From positions 1 through 34,580 of the forward strand of contig CAVVTR010000010.1 of the NCBI GenBank assembly GCA_963751245.1: a stretch of 34,580 nucleotides of DNA. Direction: 5' to 3'. The notes under the pieces are model-generated. The model did not search any database. It worked only from the letters and a program-made list of their open reading frames with translations, and was not told the origin of the DNA. The translations under genes and the position numbers were made by a program. The stretch's first letter is position 1, and each line of letters opens with the position of its first letter. Below, piece by piece: positions 1 to 9,188 of the stretch. Origin of the DNA: CAVVTR01 sp963751245. Lineage in GTDB: Bacteria > Acidobacteriota > Thermoanaerobaculia > Thermoanaerobaculales > Thermoanaerobaculaceae.

Positions 1-2639
1 TACCTCGGCGGGGCAGGCGAGGACAATGCGTCACGCGTCGTCGCAGACGGGCAGGGCGGAGTGTGGCTGGCGGGCACGACCACCGATGCCGCCTCCTGGG
101 ACACCGCGGGCGTGACGCCGGTGCACCTCGGCCCCGGCGGCGGTGACGCCGACGCGTTTCTGGCCCACCTGGACGCCGGCGGCCAGCTCAAGGTGCTGGT
201 GTTCCTCGGAGGCAGCGACGCTGAGACCCTGGGCGGACTCATCCGGACCGCGGAAGGAAACCTGGTCGTCGTCGGTAGGACCGGCTCGACCGACTTCCCG
301 ACAACGCCCGGCGCCTTCCAGCGTGCCCTGGCGGGATCTTCGGACGCCTTCGTCGCCGAGGTGGACTCGACAGGAGCCCTCGTGTGGTCGACGTTCATCG
401 GCGGTGGTCCAGGCAGCAATCCTTCTGGAGGCGGAAACGACTCCGCCGCCGGTGTGGCGGTGCTCAGCGACGGCTCCATCGTTGTCGGGGGAACGATAGG
501 CTCGGAGGACTCTCCCGTCGTCGATCCGCTGCAAGGCCACAGCCCCGGGTATGCCGACGCGTTCGTCGCGGTCCTCTCAATGGATGGCCGCACGTTGAGG
601 TTCTCGACGCCGCTCGGCGGTCCTTACTCAGATTTCGCATACGACATCGCGGTCGACGGGCTAGACGGTATTGTGGTCGGCGGAGAAACGTGGTCGGTCT
701 CCTTCCCCGTCCTCAACGCCTTCCAGTCCACTCCCTCGGGAGCCTGCGTCCCTGGCAACATCGACGACGGTTTCGTGTCGCGGATCTCGTGGCCGGACCG
801 TGTGCTCAGGTTCAGCACGTACCTCGGGCGCTCCAGCGATGACGCGGTGGAGTCCGTCGCCGTGGACGGTTCGGGTCGGCCCGTTGTCGTCGGCCCCACA
901 CTGTCACCGGACTTCCCCTGGCTCCCGACTTCCTACATTGCCCCTTCCGACGTCTACAACCTCTTCGTCACCACGCTGGCCGCCGACGGATCGACGCTGG
1001 TTTCCAGCGCGAGACTGCCGTTGTTGGGGAATTTCTCGGGTCCGGCAGGGTGCATCGGCATCCCTAAAGGCTCCGGACCCGGCTCGACGCCGATGGGCGC
1101 AGGTGGGTCGTCGGCCGCACTGGTTCCACCAAGATACCCCTCCTGGACGCGCTCCAGGATCACTCGGACGCTATCCAGACCGGCTCGGCTGGATGGGAAG
1201 GGTTCGTGAGCGTCCTCACCGCCGATGAAACGGCTCTCGCATTCTCGACGTACCTGGGAGGCACTGGAAACGACGCGGTCAACGACGTGGCGTTCGGTCC
1301 GTCCGGTGCCGTCGTTCTCGCCGGGAGCACGGATTCCACGGACCTCCCGAAAGCGGCCAACGCATCTCTCGGGGGCGGGGACGTCTTCGTGGCACGGCTG
1401 ATCACGGACTCTCCGGCCCTGGCGGCCGAGGCCGCGGCGTTGGCCACCGCCGGCTTGGCGCCGCTGGTGGTCTCGTTCACTGGGACCGTCTCCGGCGGCA
1501 CCGGCCTGTACACCTACGACTGGGCCTTCGGCGACGGCTCGCCGCACTCGTCCCAGCTCAGCCCCGACCACACGTACGCCGCCGGCGGGACCTACACCGC
1601 GAGCTTCACGGTCGCCGACTCGGCGGGCGCCACGGCCTCGGCCACCGTCCAGATCAGCGTCGAGGAGCTCTGCGCCGTTGGCTGCACCGCGACCGTTCCG
1701 CTGATGGCCTCGGCCCTTGGAACCACGCCGCTGGCGGCGGTGCCGTTCAGCGCCACCGCTGCTCCCTCCCCGAGCTGTCCGCTGACGCCGACGTTCCTCT
1801 GGGACTTCGGCGACGACACGACCTCCTCGAAGCAGAACACCTCGCACGCCTATCCGGCCCAGGGCATCTACGACTGGACGCTGACCGTGACGCTCGGCGA
1901 GCACACCTGCCAGCGGCACGGTACCGTGACGGTGACGGGCCTGTCCGGCATCTCGAGCCTGCAGATCATGCCCGCCGTCGCCCACAACCCCGGCGTCGGG
2001 GGCACCCTGTGGCGAACCGACGCCACCGCCGTGAACCGCGGCACGTCACCCGCGAATCTGGCAATCGTCTACGCCACCGGAGAGGGCAGCACGCTACGCA
2101 CCGCCACTGTGCCAGCTGGTGGCACGGTTGAGTGGCCCGACGTCCTGGCGTCGGTGATCGGCGTCCCGATGGACGCGGCCAGCCAGGGCACGCTGCAGGT
2201 CGCCTCGGACCGGCCGGTGGCGCTGGTCGCCCGCACCTACGACGAGACGACGGCGGGCACCCTCGGCGCGGCCTACCCGGCGCTCGGCCCCACCGACGGC
2301 ATCGCCTCCGGCGAGACCGGGATTCTGCTGGGCCTGAAGAGCTCGGCGGGTTTCCGCACCAACCTCGGCCTCGTGAACCTCGGCGGCTCCGACGGCCAGG
2401 CGCGGGTGACCCTCTACGCGGCCTCCGGCGAGGTCCTCGGCACGTCCCTGGTCCTCAGCGTCCCTGGCGGGCAGTGGATCCCGGTGAACGACGTCTTCTC
2501 CCGGGCCGGGGCCGGAGCGCAGGACCTGGCCTACGCCACCGTGGAGGTCCTCACCCCCGGCGCCCGGGTCTGGGCCTACGCCTCCGTCGTCGACAACGGC
2601 ACCGGCGACCCGACCATGGTGCCGATGATCGGGAACTAA
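1..2639 (+). CDS. Secreted SBBP beta-propeller/PKD repeat protein (5' partial, one frameshift)
   Basis: The frame is open from base 1, so the N-terminus lies outside the window. About seven degenerate SBBP-type repeats of 60-70 residues run to about 1410. Each carries an FSTYLGG-like strand, an AVDGxGxxxVxG strand and a TxSxDFP turn. Two PKD domains follow (about 1440-1670 and 1690-1940; cores YDWAFGDGS and FLWDFGDD), then a roughly 230-residue C-terminal module ending VDNGTGDPTMVPMIGN. Such proteins are usually exported, with adhesive or structural roles; no enzyme motif is visible. Frame 1 carries the repeats to about 1080 and then runs to a stop at 1207-1209. The sixth repeat resumes in frame 3 (LDADGRRWVVGRTGST, from 1083), which is closed upstream by TAA at 1065-1067. 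The change of frame therefore lies between about 1068 and 1083 and equals one missing base. It could be a sequencing error or a real lesion. The GTG at 1206 is not a credible start because repeat sequence precedes it in frame. Confidence 0.85.
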
Positions 2640-2651
2640 CCTTTCCTCTCT

Positions 2652-2684
2652 CCGACGGCGCCGGCTATGGTTCGGCGCTGCCGG
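2652..2684 (+). terminator. Hairpin after the SBBP/PKD gene
   Basis: Two 12-base arms (2652-2663 and 2673-2684) can pair with one A-C mismatch and one G-U pair around a 9-base loop. It starts 12 bases after the stop codon. There is no T-run after it, so it may be a weak terminator or simply GC-rich structure. Confidence 0.35.
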
Positions 2685-2740
2685 ACCCCAGGCAGGATGA
2701 AGAGGACGCGACGGGGTAGCATGGTGGCACCGGAGGGACG

Positions 2741-3514
2741 ATGCGGCTGGCCACCTGGAACGTGAACTCGGTGCGGGCGCGGCTGCCCCGCCTGCTGGCC
2801 TGGCTCGAGCGCCGGCGGCCCGACGCCGTCTGCCTGCAGGAGACCAAGGTCGTCGACGAGGACTTCCCCCGGGCCGAGATCGAGGCGCTGGGCTACGAGT
2901 GCATCGTGCACGGCCAGAAGACCTACAACGGCGTGGCCGTGCTCGCCCGCGGCGGCGCTTCGAGCGTGATCAGGGGACTGCCCGGGGACGGCGAGGACGC
3001 CGAGCGGCGGCTGGTCGCCGCGCGCCTAGGCGACGTCTGGGTCCTGAGCGCCTACGTGCCCAACGGCAAGGAGGTGGGCACCCCCAGCTACGAGTACAAG
3101 CTGGCCTGGCTCGCCCGCCTCCGCGCGTTCCTCGACGACACCTTCGACCCCGCGGCGCCGCTGGCGCTGTGCGGCGACTTCAACGTGGCGCCGGGCGACC
3201 TCGACGTCTGGGACCCGGAGCTGTGGCGCGGGCGCATCCTGTTCAGCGAGCCCGAGAAGCACGCCCTCGGCGAGGTGACGGCCTGGGGCCTCGAGGACAC
3301 GCTGCGGCGCCACCATCCGGAGGGGGGCGTCTACACCTGGTGGGACTACCGGGCCGGGGCGTTCCACCGCGGCTGGGGGGTGCGCATCGACCACGTGCTC
3401 GCGACCCGGCCCCTGGCCGCGCGCTGCGCCGCCGTGGAGGTGGACCGGGACGAGCGCAAGGGGGAAAAGCCCTCCGACCACGCCCCCGTGATCGCCGACT
3501 TCGGCGACGCCTGA
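2741..3514 (+). CDS. xthA: Exodeoxyribonuclease III (AP endonuclease)
   Basis: This 257-residue protein has the full length of the ExoIII/AP-endonuclease family. These Mg-dependent enzymes cut 5' of abasic sites and have 3'-5' exonuclease and 3'-phosphatase activity in base excision repair. Visible motifs are WNVNSVRARL with Asn7, LQETKV with metal-binding Glu34, the GDFNVAP loop with Asp146 and Asn148, RIDHVLA near the C-terminus, and the catalytic SDH motif (Asp246-His247). The ATG at 2741 is preceded by GGAGGG at 2732-2737. A TAGCAT -10-like hexamer at 2717-2722 would give a short leader. The next gene starts 6 bases after the stop, so the two are probably co-transcribed. The protein has no signal peptide and acts in the cytoplasm. 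Confidence 0.95.
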   Translation: MRLATWNVNSVRARLPRLLAWLERRRPDAVCLQETKVVDEDFPRAEIEALGYECIVHGQKTYNGVAVLARGGASSVIRGLPGDGEDAERRLVAARLGDVWVLSAYVPNGKEVGTPSYEYKLAWLARLRAFLDDTFDPAAPLALCGDFNVAPGDLDVWDPELWRGRILFSEPEKHALGEVTAWGLEDTLRRHHPEGGVYTWWDYRAGAFHRGWGVRIDHVLATRPLAARCAAVEVDRDERKGEKPSDHAPVIADFGDA

Positions 3515-3520
3515 GCCGCC

Positions 3521-4033
3521 ATGGCCGGGAAGGACTCCGCCGCCACGCCGGCGGTGCGCGCGCTGCGCGCCGCGTCTGTCTTCTTCACCGCCCATCCGTA
3601 CCGCTACGAGGAGCACGGCGGCACGAAGGCCGCGGCGCGAGAGCTGAGCGTGGACGAGCACGAGGTCGTCAAGACGCTGGTGATGGAGGCGGACGGGAGC
3701 CGGCCGCTGCTCGTGCTCATGCACGGGGACCGGGAGGTCTCGACCCGGGAGCTGGCCCGGCAGCTCGGCGCCCGGCGCGTGGCGCCCTGCGACGTGCGCA
3801 CCGCGGAGCGGCTCACCGGCTACCTGGTCGGCGGCATCAGCCCCTTCGGCACCCGCACGCGGCTCGACGCGGCGGTGGAGCGGACCGTCCTCGCCCTGCC
3901 CCGGATCTTCGTCAACGGCGGGCGGCGGGGGCTGCTCGTCGAGCTGGACCCCGCGGTGCTGATCCGCCTGCTGCGGGTCATCCCCGTGGACGCGGCTCAG
4001 GCCGGCTCGGAGGGGTCCAGCGCGCCGATGTAG
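3521..4033 (+). CDS. ybaK: YbaK/EbsC-family aminoacyl-tRNA deacylase
   Basis: This 170-residue protein matches the length and motifs of the YbaK branch of the bacterial ProX/INS superfamily. These enzymes hydrolyse mischarged tRNA, classically Cys-tRNA(Pro). The conserved lysine lies in HEVVKTLVM (Lys51, probable counterpart of the active-site Lys of E. coli YbaK), and the glycine-rich loop is GGISPFG at 104-110. The ATG lies 6 bases after xthA. The last 37 bases overlap the 3' end of hpt on the opposite strand, so the C-terminal tail (about residues 159-170) is encoded opposite the hpt C-terminus. YbaK is the best subfamily call, but substrate specificity cannot be read from sequence alone. 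Confidence 0.88.
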   Translation: MAGKDSAATPAVRALRAASVFFTAHPYRYEEHGGTKAAARELSVDEHEVVKTLVMEADGSRPLLVLMHGDREVSTRELARQLGARRVAPCDVRTAERLTGYLVGGISPFGTRTRLDAAVERTVLALPRIFVNGGRRGLLVELDPAVLIRLLRVIPVDAAQAGSEGSSAPM

Positions 4034-4536
4034 GGCAGGGTGCGGAAGCGCTCGGCGTAGTCGAGCCCGTACCCCACCACCCAGACGTCGGGGATGTCGA
4101 AGCCCAGGTAGTCCACGGTCACGTCGACCTCGCGGCGGTCGGGCTTGCGCACCAGCGCGCAGGTGCGCAGCGAGGCCGGCTGGCGCGCCTCGAGGGTGCG
4201 GAGCAGGTAGCGCAGGGTGTACCCCGTGTCCACGATGTCCTCGACGACCAGCACGTGGCGCCCCGTGACGCTGCGGCGCACGTCCATGATGAGGCGCACG
4301 GCCCCGGAGGTGGAGGTGCCGTTGGCGTAGGTGGACAGGGCGATGAAGTCGACGCTGTGGGGCACGGTGAGCCGGCGCGCCAGGTCGGCGAGGAAGATGA
4401 ACGAGCCCTTGAGCACGCCGATGAGGACCAGGTCGTCCCGCCCGGCGTAGTCGGCGGAGATGCGGGCCGCCAGCTCGCCGACCTTGGCCCGGATGTCCTC
4501 CTCGCTGATGAGCACCCGCGGCGCCTCTGCCTCCAT
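3997..4536 (-). CDS. hpt: Hypoxanthine phosphoribosyltransferase
   Basis: This 179-residue type I phosphoribosyltransferase salvages hypoxanthine (and often guanine) with PRPP to give IMP or GMP. The PRPP-binding signature VLVVEDIVDTGYTL is at about 95-108, and the upstream GVLKGS loop is at 40-45. The family's C-terminal base-recognition region (DVWVVGYGLDYAERFR) is present. Length is normal for bacterial Hpt. The start at 4536 is the first ATG in frame, and a TACAGT -10-like hexamer sits about 50 bases upstream on this strand (4587-4592). The gene converges on ybaK and overlaps it by 37 bases. Confidence 0.94.
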   Translation of the reverse strand: MEAEAPRVLISEEDIRAKVGELAARISADYAGRDDLVLIGVLKGSFIFLADLARRLTVPHSVDFIALSTYANGTSTSGAVRLIMDVRRSVTGRHVLVVEDIVDTGYTLRYLLRTLEARQPASLRTCALVRKPDRREVDVTVDYLGFDIPDVWVVGYGLDYAERFRTLPYIGALDPSEPA

Positions 4537-4952
4537 GGGCCACCCCGCTTCCCCCGCCCCGTGCGCCGGAGCGGCACTCCGGCCTCACTGTACACGACGA
4601 CTCCGGCGGGTGCCGCCGGGGGGCGGGGGCTCATTTGCTTTCCTCCTACCCCTGGTCTAGATTTGATCTGGGGTGACCACGATCCAGCGGGCCACGACGA
4701 AACGCAGCCCCACCGTCCTGCCACGGGGTTGCAGGGGCCGCTCTTCCGGGCGGCCGGCCGGTCCGCCCCGCTCCCTCCCCAGTCGAACCTTCCGGTCCCG
4801 TGGCCGCCGGCGCCGTTCGCCGTCCGGCGCGGGCACACCATCCCGATCACGCAACGCGGCCCTTCCCCACTGGCGCACGTTCGCCGGGCGGCGCTCCGCG
4901 CCCCCGCCGGCGGCGCCGCGGGCCGCGGCCGGTCCCCCCGTACGAGGAGAAG
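4537..4952. other. Divergent intergenic region between hpt and the PhoH gene
   Basis: This 416-base gap holds no convincing gene. The stretch at 4631-4675 is locally poor in GC and carries a promoter-like pair facing right. The remaining 280 bases or so would form a GC-rich leader before the PhoH gene. A rightward frame is open here from about 4800 in phase with PhoH, but it encodes low-complexity Arg/Pro/Ala sequence unlike PhoH N-termini, so I did not use it. Confidence 0.6.
4635..4663 (+). promoter_or_regulatory. Possible sigma-70-type promoter for the PhoH gene
   Basis: TTGCTT (4635-4640) and TAGATT (4658-4663) are separated by 17 bases within the most AT-rich stretch of the gap. The -35 matches the consensus only in its TTG. 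If used, the leader before the ATG at 4953 would be about 280 bases. Confidence 0.35.
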
Positions 4953-6290
4953 ATGAGAGCCAGGAAAGCCACGACCAAGCTCTTCGTCATCGACACCAAC
5001 GTCGTCCTCTACGACCACACCTGCATCTACAACTTCAAGGAGCACGACGTGGCCATGCCCATCGTCGTCCTGGAGGAGCTCGACAAGTTCAAGCGCGGCA
5101 ATGACCTCATCAACATCGAGGCGCGCGGCTTCATCCGCGAGCTCGACCGCCTCGCCGGCGACGGCCCCCTCACCGACGGTCTGCCCCTCGGCGAGGACCG
5201 CGGACGGCTCTACGTGGAGGTGGGCGACCCCGACTCGCCGCTGGTCGACCAGGCGTTCACCAAGAACAAGCCGGACCACCGCATCCTGGCGCTGGCCGAC
5301 GAGCTGTGCCGCACCCGCAGCGACCGCCAGGTGATCATCGTCAGCAAGGACATCAACCTGCGCATGAAGGCGAAGTCGCTGGGCATCGCTGCCGAGGACT
5401 ACACCACGGGCAAGATCCGCCACGTCGACCGCCTCTACACCGGCACCGCGATGTTCGAGGGTCTCGACGCGCGCCTCATCTCCCGCTTCCACGAGGCGCC
5501 CTTCTCGGTGCCCGCCGGCGAGATCCCCGTGGACGCCCAGCTCAACCCCCACCAGTACTGCGTCCTCCGCAACGGCAGCCTGAGCGCGCTGGCCCACTAC
5601 TCGGCCTCGCCGGCGGCGTTCGAGCGCGTGGTCAAGCGCCAGGCGTACGGGGTCGAGCCCCGCAACGCCGAGCAGATCTTCGCCCTCGACGCCCTCACCC
5701 GCCCCGAGGTCCAGCTCGTCACCCTCACCGGCAAGGCGGGCACCGGCAAGACGCTGCTGGCCCTGGCCGCCGCGCTGGAGCAGCGCCGGGAGTTCCACCA
5801 GATCTACCTGGCCCGCCCCGTCATCCCCCTGGGCAACCGGGACATCGGCTACCTCCCCGGCGACATCAAGTCCAAGCTCGACCCCTACATGCAGCCGCTG
5901 TGGGACAACCTCGGCGTGATCCGCCACCGCCTCGGCCGGGAGAGCCGCGAGCAGAAGGCGCTCACCGAGATGCTGGAGCACGAGAAGCTGTTCATCGCGC
6001 CCCTGGCCTACATCCGCGGCCGCAGCCTGGCCAACGTCTTCTTCATCGTCGACGAGGCGCAGAACCTCACACCCCACGAGGTCAAGACCATCATCACCCG
6101 GGCCGGCGAGGGCTCCAAGGTGGTGTTCACCGGCGACGTCTACCAGATCGACACGCCCTACCTGGACAGCCAGTCCAACGGCCTCACCTACCTGGTGGAC
6201 CGCATGAAGGGCCAGGACCTCTTCGCCCACGTCCACCTGGTCCGGGGGGAGCGCAGCCCGCTCGCCGATCTGGCCTCGAACCTCCTCTGA
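4953..6290 (+). CDS. PIN domain-PhoH family ATPase
   Basis: This 445-residue cytoplasmic protein has the two-domain architecture usually called PhoH2. An N-terminal PIN nuclease-type domain begins at FVIDTNVVLYD, with acidic residues including Asp14. The C-terminal PhoH P-loop ATPase has Walker A GKAGTGKT at 260-267 and Walker B VDEAQN with Asp367-Glu368, followed by the GDVYQIDTPYLD and RGERSPLADLA motifs typical of PhoH. Characterised relatives act as RNA helicase/ribonucleases, and a role in RNA processing is inferred here. The ATG at 4953 was chosen because the family N-terminus starts there. A GAGGAG (4944-4949) precedes it at unusually short spacing. The upstream extension in the same frame is low-complexity and was rejected. 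The gene stands alone, 75 bases before the next. Confidence 0.92.
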   Translation: MRARKATTKLFVIDTNVVLYDHTCIYNFKEHDVAMPIVVLEELDKFKRGNDLINIEARGFIRELDRLAGDGPLTDGLPLGEDRGRLYVEVGDPDSPLVDQAFTKNKPDHRILALADELCRTRSDRQVIIVSKDINLRMKAKSLGIAAEDYTTGKIRHVDRLYTGTAMFEGLDARLISRFHEAPFSVPAGEIPVDAQLNPHQYCVLRNGSLSALAHYSASPAAFERVVKRQAYGVEPRNAEQIFALDALTRPEVQLVTLTGKAGTGKTLLALAAALEQRREFHQIYLARPVIPLGNRDIGYLPGDIKSKLDPYMQPLWDNLGVIRHRLGRESREQKALTEMLEHEKLFIAPLAYIRGRSLANVFFIVDEAQNLTPHEVKTIITRAGEGSKVVFTGDVYQIDTPYLDSQSNGLTYLVDRMKGQDLFAHVHLVRGERSPLADLASNLL

Positions 6291-6365
6291 GCGGGAGGGC
6301 GCCGGGACCCGCGCAAAGGTAGACTTGCGTCCCGCAGGCGGGAGGACCGCCCGGAGGAGGCCGTG

Positions 6366-8243
6366 ATGGACGACATGCGCCGTGTGCTCGAGGAGAACGA
6401 GATCTTCGCCGGACTGCCCGCGGCGACCATCGGGGTGCTGCTCCCCGCCGCCGAGTGGCGGCGGCTCGCCGCCGGCGAGTTCCTCTACCACGAGGCCACG
6501 CCCCGCGAGGCCCTCTACCTCGTGGTCGAGGGCCAGATCGAAGTGCTGCGGGAGCGCTCCGGCCAGCGCGAGCCGCTCATCGTGCTCGGGCCCGGGGCCG
6601 CCCTCGGCGAGGGGGCCCTGCTCCACTCCGCCCAGCACTCGACCTCCGCCCGCGCGGTGACGCCGGTCCGGCTGGCGGTGCTCCCGGCCGCGGCGGTGCG
6701 CGCCCGCCTCGCCACCGACCCCGGCGCCGCCATCGAGGTGCTCAGCCGCGTGGCGCTGACGGTGAGCCGGCGCCTCCAGTACGCGAGCCCCCGCCAGGTG
6801 GGGCGGGCCCACGCCTACCGGTCGGGGGCGGTGCGCCGCGAGCACGACCTCCTCGGCGAGCGCGAGGTCCCGGCGGACGCGCTCTACGGCGTGCAGACCC
6901 TGCGCGCCGTGGAGAACTTCCCCATCACCGGCATCCGGCTGTCCCACTTCCCCACGCTGGTGCGCGCCCTCGCCATGGTGAAGCGGGCCGCGGCCCATGC
7001 CAACGCCCGCCTCGGCCTGCTCGAGGAGCCGGTGGCCCACGCCATCGACCGGGCCTGCCTGGAGATCCTCGACGGCCACTGGCACGGCCACTTCGTGGTG
7101 GACATGGTGCAGGGCGGGGCGGGCACCTCGACCAACATGAACGCCAATGAGGTCATCGCCAACCGCGCCCTCGAGCTCCTCGGGCGCCGGCGCGGCGACT
7201 ACGCGGCGTGCCATCCCAACAACCACGTCAACCTGTCCCAGTCGACCAACGACGTCTACCCCACGGCGGTGCGCATCGCCGTGCTGCTCTCCCTGCGCGC
7301 CCTGGTCACCACCCTGGAGCGGCTGCGCGGCGCCCTCGCCGCCAAGGGGGAGGAGCTCGCCGGCGTGGTGAAGATGGGCCGCACGCAGCTGCAGGACGCG
7401 GTGCCGATGACGCTGGGCCAGGAGTTCACGGCGTTCGCCGTGACCACCGCCGAGGACATCGCGCGCCTGCGCGAGACCTCGCGGCTGTTCCTCGAGATCA
7501 ACATGGGCGGCACCGCCATCGGGACCGGGATCAACGCCGATCCGCGCTACCCCCAGGTGGTCCTCGAGGAGCTCCGCCGGGCCACCGGCCTCGACCTGAG
7601 CATGGCCGAGAACCTGGTCGAGGCCACGCCGGACACCGGAGCGTTCGTGATGTTCTCCGGCGTGCTCAAGCGCGTGGCGGTGAAGCTGTCCAAGATGTGC
7701 AACGACCTCCGCCTGCTGTCGTCAGGACCGCGCTGCGGCCTGGCCGAGATCAACCTGCCGCCGATGCAGCCGGGCTCGAGCATCATGCCCGGCAAGGTGA
7801 ACCCCGTGATCCCCGAGGTCGTGAACCAGGTGGCGTTCCACGTCATCGGCAACGACCTCACCATCACCATGGCGGCGGAGGCGGGCCAGCTCCAGCTCAA
7901 CGTCATGGAGCCCATCCTCGCGTTCAACCTGTTCCAGTCCCTCGACATGCTCACCGCCGCCGTGGACACCCTCACGGTCCGCTGCATCACCGGCATCACC
8001 GCCAACAGCGACCACTGCCGCAGCCTCGTGGAGGGCTCCATCGGCATCGTCACCGCGGTGGTCCCGGCGCTGGGCTACGAGCGCGCCGGCGAGGTGGCCA
8101 AGGAGGCGCTGGAGACCGGGACCCCCGTGCGGGACGTCATCCTGGCGAAGGGGTACCTTGACGCGGCCGCCCTCGACGAGCTGCTCTCCCCGGAGGCCAT
8201 GACCCGGCCCCGGCCCATGGCGAAACGGAACCACTCCGCGTGA
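6366..8243 (+). CDS. aspA: Aspartate ammonia-lyase with N-terminal cyclic-nucleotide-binding-like domain
   Basis: Residues from about 165 onward form a full aspartase, converting L-aspartate to fumarate and ammonia. Visible motifs are TSTNMNANEVIANRALE, NNHVNLSQSTNDVYP, GRTQLQDAVPMTLGQEF and the superfamily signature GSSIMPGKVNP at 470-480, whose serines include the expected catalytic base. These favour aspartase over fumarase. Residues 1-150 resemble a CRP/cNMP-binding beta-barrel (FAGLP, a GEFLYHEATP strand, LVVEGQIEVLRE, GPGAALGEGALL). In the phosphate-binding cassette the usual Arg-Ser/Thr appears as His91-Ser92, so cyclic nucleotide binding is uncertain. The protein is 625 residues, against about 470 for ordinary aspartases. 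The ATG at 6366 follows GGAGGAGG (6353-6360) with good spacing; the GTG at 6363 sits too close. A TAGACT -10-like hexamer lies at 6320-6325. Confidence 0.93.
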   Translation: MDDMRRVLEENEIFAGLPAATIGVLLPAAEWRRLAAGEFLYHEATPREALYLVVEGQIEVLRERSGQREPLIVLGPGAALGEGALLHSAQHSTSARAVTPVRLAVLPAAAVRARLATDPGAAIEVLSRVALTVSRRLQYASPRQVGRAHAYRSGAVRREHDLLGEREVPADALYGVQTLRAVENFPITGIRLSHFPTLVRALAMVKRAAAHANARLGLLEEPVAHAIDRACLEILDGHWHGHFVVDMVQGGAGTSTNMNANEVIANRALELLGRRRGDYAACHPNNHVNLSQSTNDVYPTAVRIAVLLSLRALVTTLERLRGALAAKGEELAGVVKMGRTQLQDAVPMTLGQEFTAFAVTTAEDIARLRETSRLFLEINMGGTAIGTGINADPRYPQVVLEELRRATGLDLSMAENLVEATPDTGAFVMFSGVLKRVAVKLSKMCNDLRLLSSGPRCGLAEINLPPMQPGSSIMPGKVNPVIPEVVNQVAFHVIGNDLTITMAAEAGQLQLNVMEPILAFNLFQSLDMLTAAVDTLTVRCITGITANSDHCRSLVEGSIGIVTAVVPALGYERAGEVAKEALETGTPVRDVILAKGYLDAAALDELLSPEAMTRPRPMAKRNHSA

Positions 8244-8348
8244 TGCGGGGCGTCCGGCCATGTAAGATGGCCTGAGGACCAACGCGGTGACCCCCCCGAC
8301 CCTCGTTCTCGCCACGCGAAGCGGCCGCCTCCGGCGGCAGGCCGCGCC

Positions 8349-9188
8349 GTGACCCCCCTCGAGTTCGTCGCCGCGGCGTTCGTCCTCGCCGTCGCCGCCG
8401 GAGTCCTCGGCTCCCTCCTCGGGCTCGGCGGCGGCATCATCGTCGTCCCGGCCCTGACCATCGTCCTCGGCGTCGACATCCGCTACGCCATCGGCGCGTC
8501 CATCGTGTCGGTGATCGCGACCTCGTCGGGGTCCGCGCTGCGCTACGTCAGGGAGGAGCTGGTCAACCTCCGTCTCGCCATGTTCCTGGAGCTCGCCACC
8601 GTGTCGGGCGCGCTGAGCGGCGCCTACCTGGCCGGTGTGATCCCCCAGAGGTTCCTCTACTTCGTGTTCACGGCCATCGCCGTGCTGGTCGGGGTGCTCA
8701 TGCTCCGCCAGCGGCATGAGGAGGCGCCGGCGCCGGTCGAGGGCGACTTCATCGGCCGGAAGCTCGGCCTCGGCGGCGTGTTCAAGGCGGACGGCGGTGC
8801 GCCCCCCCTCGCCTACGAGGTGACCCGCACGCCCCTGGGCCTGTCCATGAGCTACCTGGCGGGCGCGGTGAGCGGCCTCCTCGGCGTCGGCGGCGGCTTC
8901 CTCAAGGTCCCCGCCATGAACGTCGCCATGAAGGTGCCGCTCAAGGTGTCCACCGCGACGAGCAACTTCATGATCGGCGTCACGGCCGCGGCGTCGGCCG
9001 GCGTCTTCTTCCTGCGCGGCGACGTGGCGCCCTGCGTCGCCGCCCCCGTCGCCACCGGCGTGATCATCGGCGCGCTCGCCGGCTCCTGGCTCATCCACCA
9101 CATCTCCACCCGTCACCTTCGGCTGGTGTTCGTGCTGGTGCTGGCCTGGATCGCCGTGAGCATGGCTGTGAAGGGGATGGCCCGGTGA
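8349..9188 (+). CDS. TSUP (TauE/SafE) family membrane transporter
   Basis: This 279-residue hydrophobic protein belongs to the TSUP family, whose members export or import sulfite, sulfonates and other small anions. It shows the internal duplication of the family: GSLLGLGGGIIVVPAL near the N-terminus and SGLLGVGGGFLKVPAM in the second half, each followed by membrane helices. A charged loop of about 60 residues separates the halves. Start codon GTG 8349 is the first usable one in frame. The stop overlaps the start of the DUF1634 gene by 4 bases (GTGA), so the two are translationally coupled. The substrate is not determined. Confidence 0.9.
   Translation: MTPLEFVAAAFVLAVAAGVLGSLLGLGGGIIVVPALTIVLGVDIRYAIGASIVSVIATSSGSALRYVREELVNLRLAMFLELATVSGALSGAYLAGVIPQRFLYFVFTAIAVLVGVLMLRQRHEEAPAPVEGDFIGRKLGLGGVFKADGGAPPLAYEVTRTPLGLSMSYLAGAVSGLLGVGGGFLKVPAMNVAMKVPLKVSTATSNFMIGVTAAASAGVFFLRGDVAPCVAAPVATGVIIGALAGSWLIHHISTRHLRLVFVLVLAWIAVSMAVKGMAR

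Noticed and set aside
1060..1085. Programmed ribosomal frameshifting in the SBBP/PKD gene
   Set aside because: No slippery heptamer or clear downstream structure was seen, and the same kind of shift occurs in an unrelated gene at 34410-34421.
2899..7226. Very long open frames on both strands overlapping xthA, hpt, phoH and aspA
   Set aside because: They are low-complexity Arg/Pro/Ala/Gly or His/Val/Gly sequences opposite or out of phase with clear enzymes, as expected from strong third-position GC.
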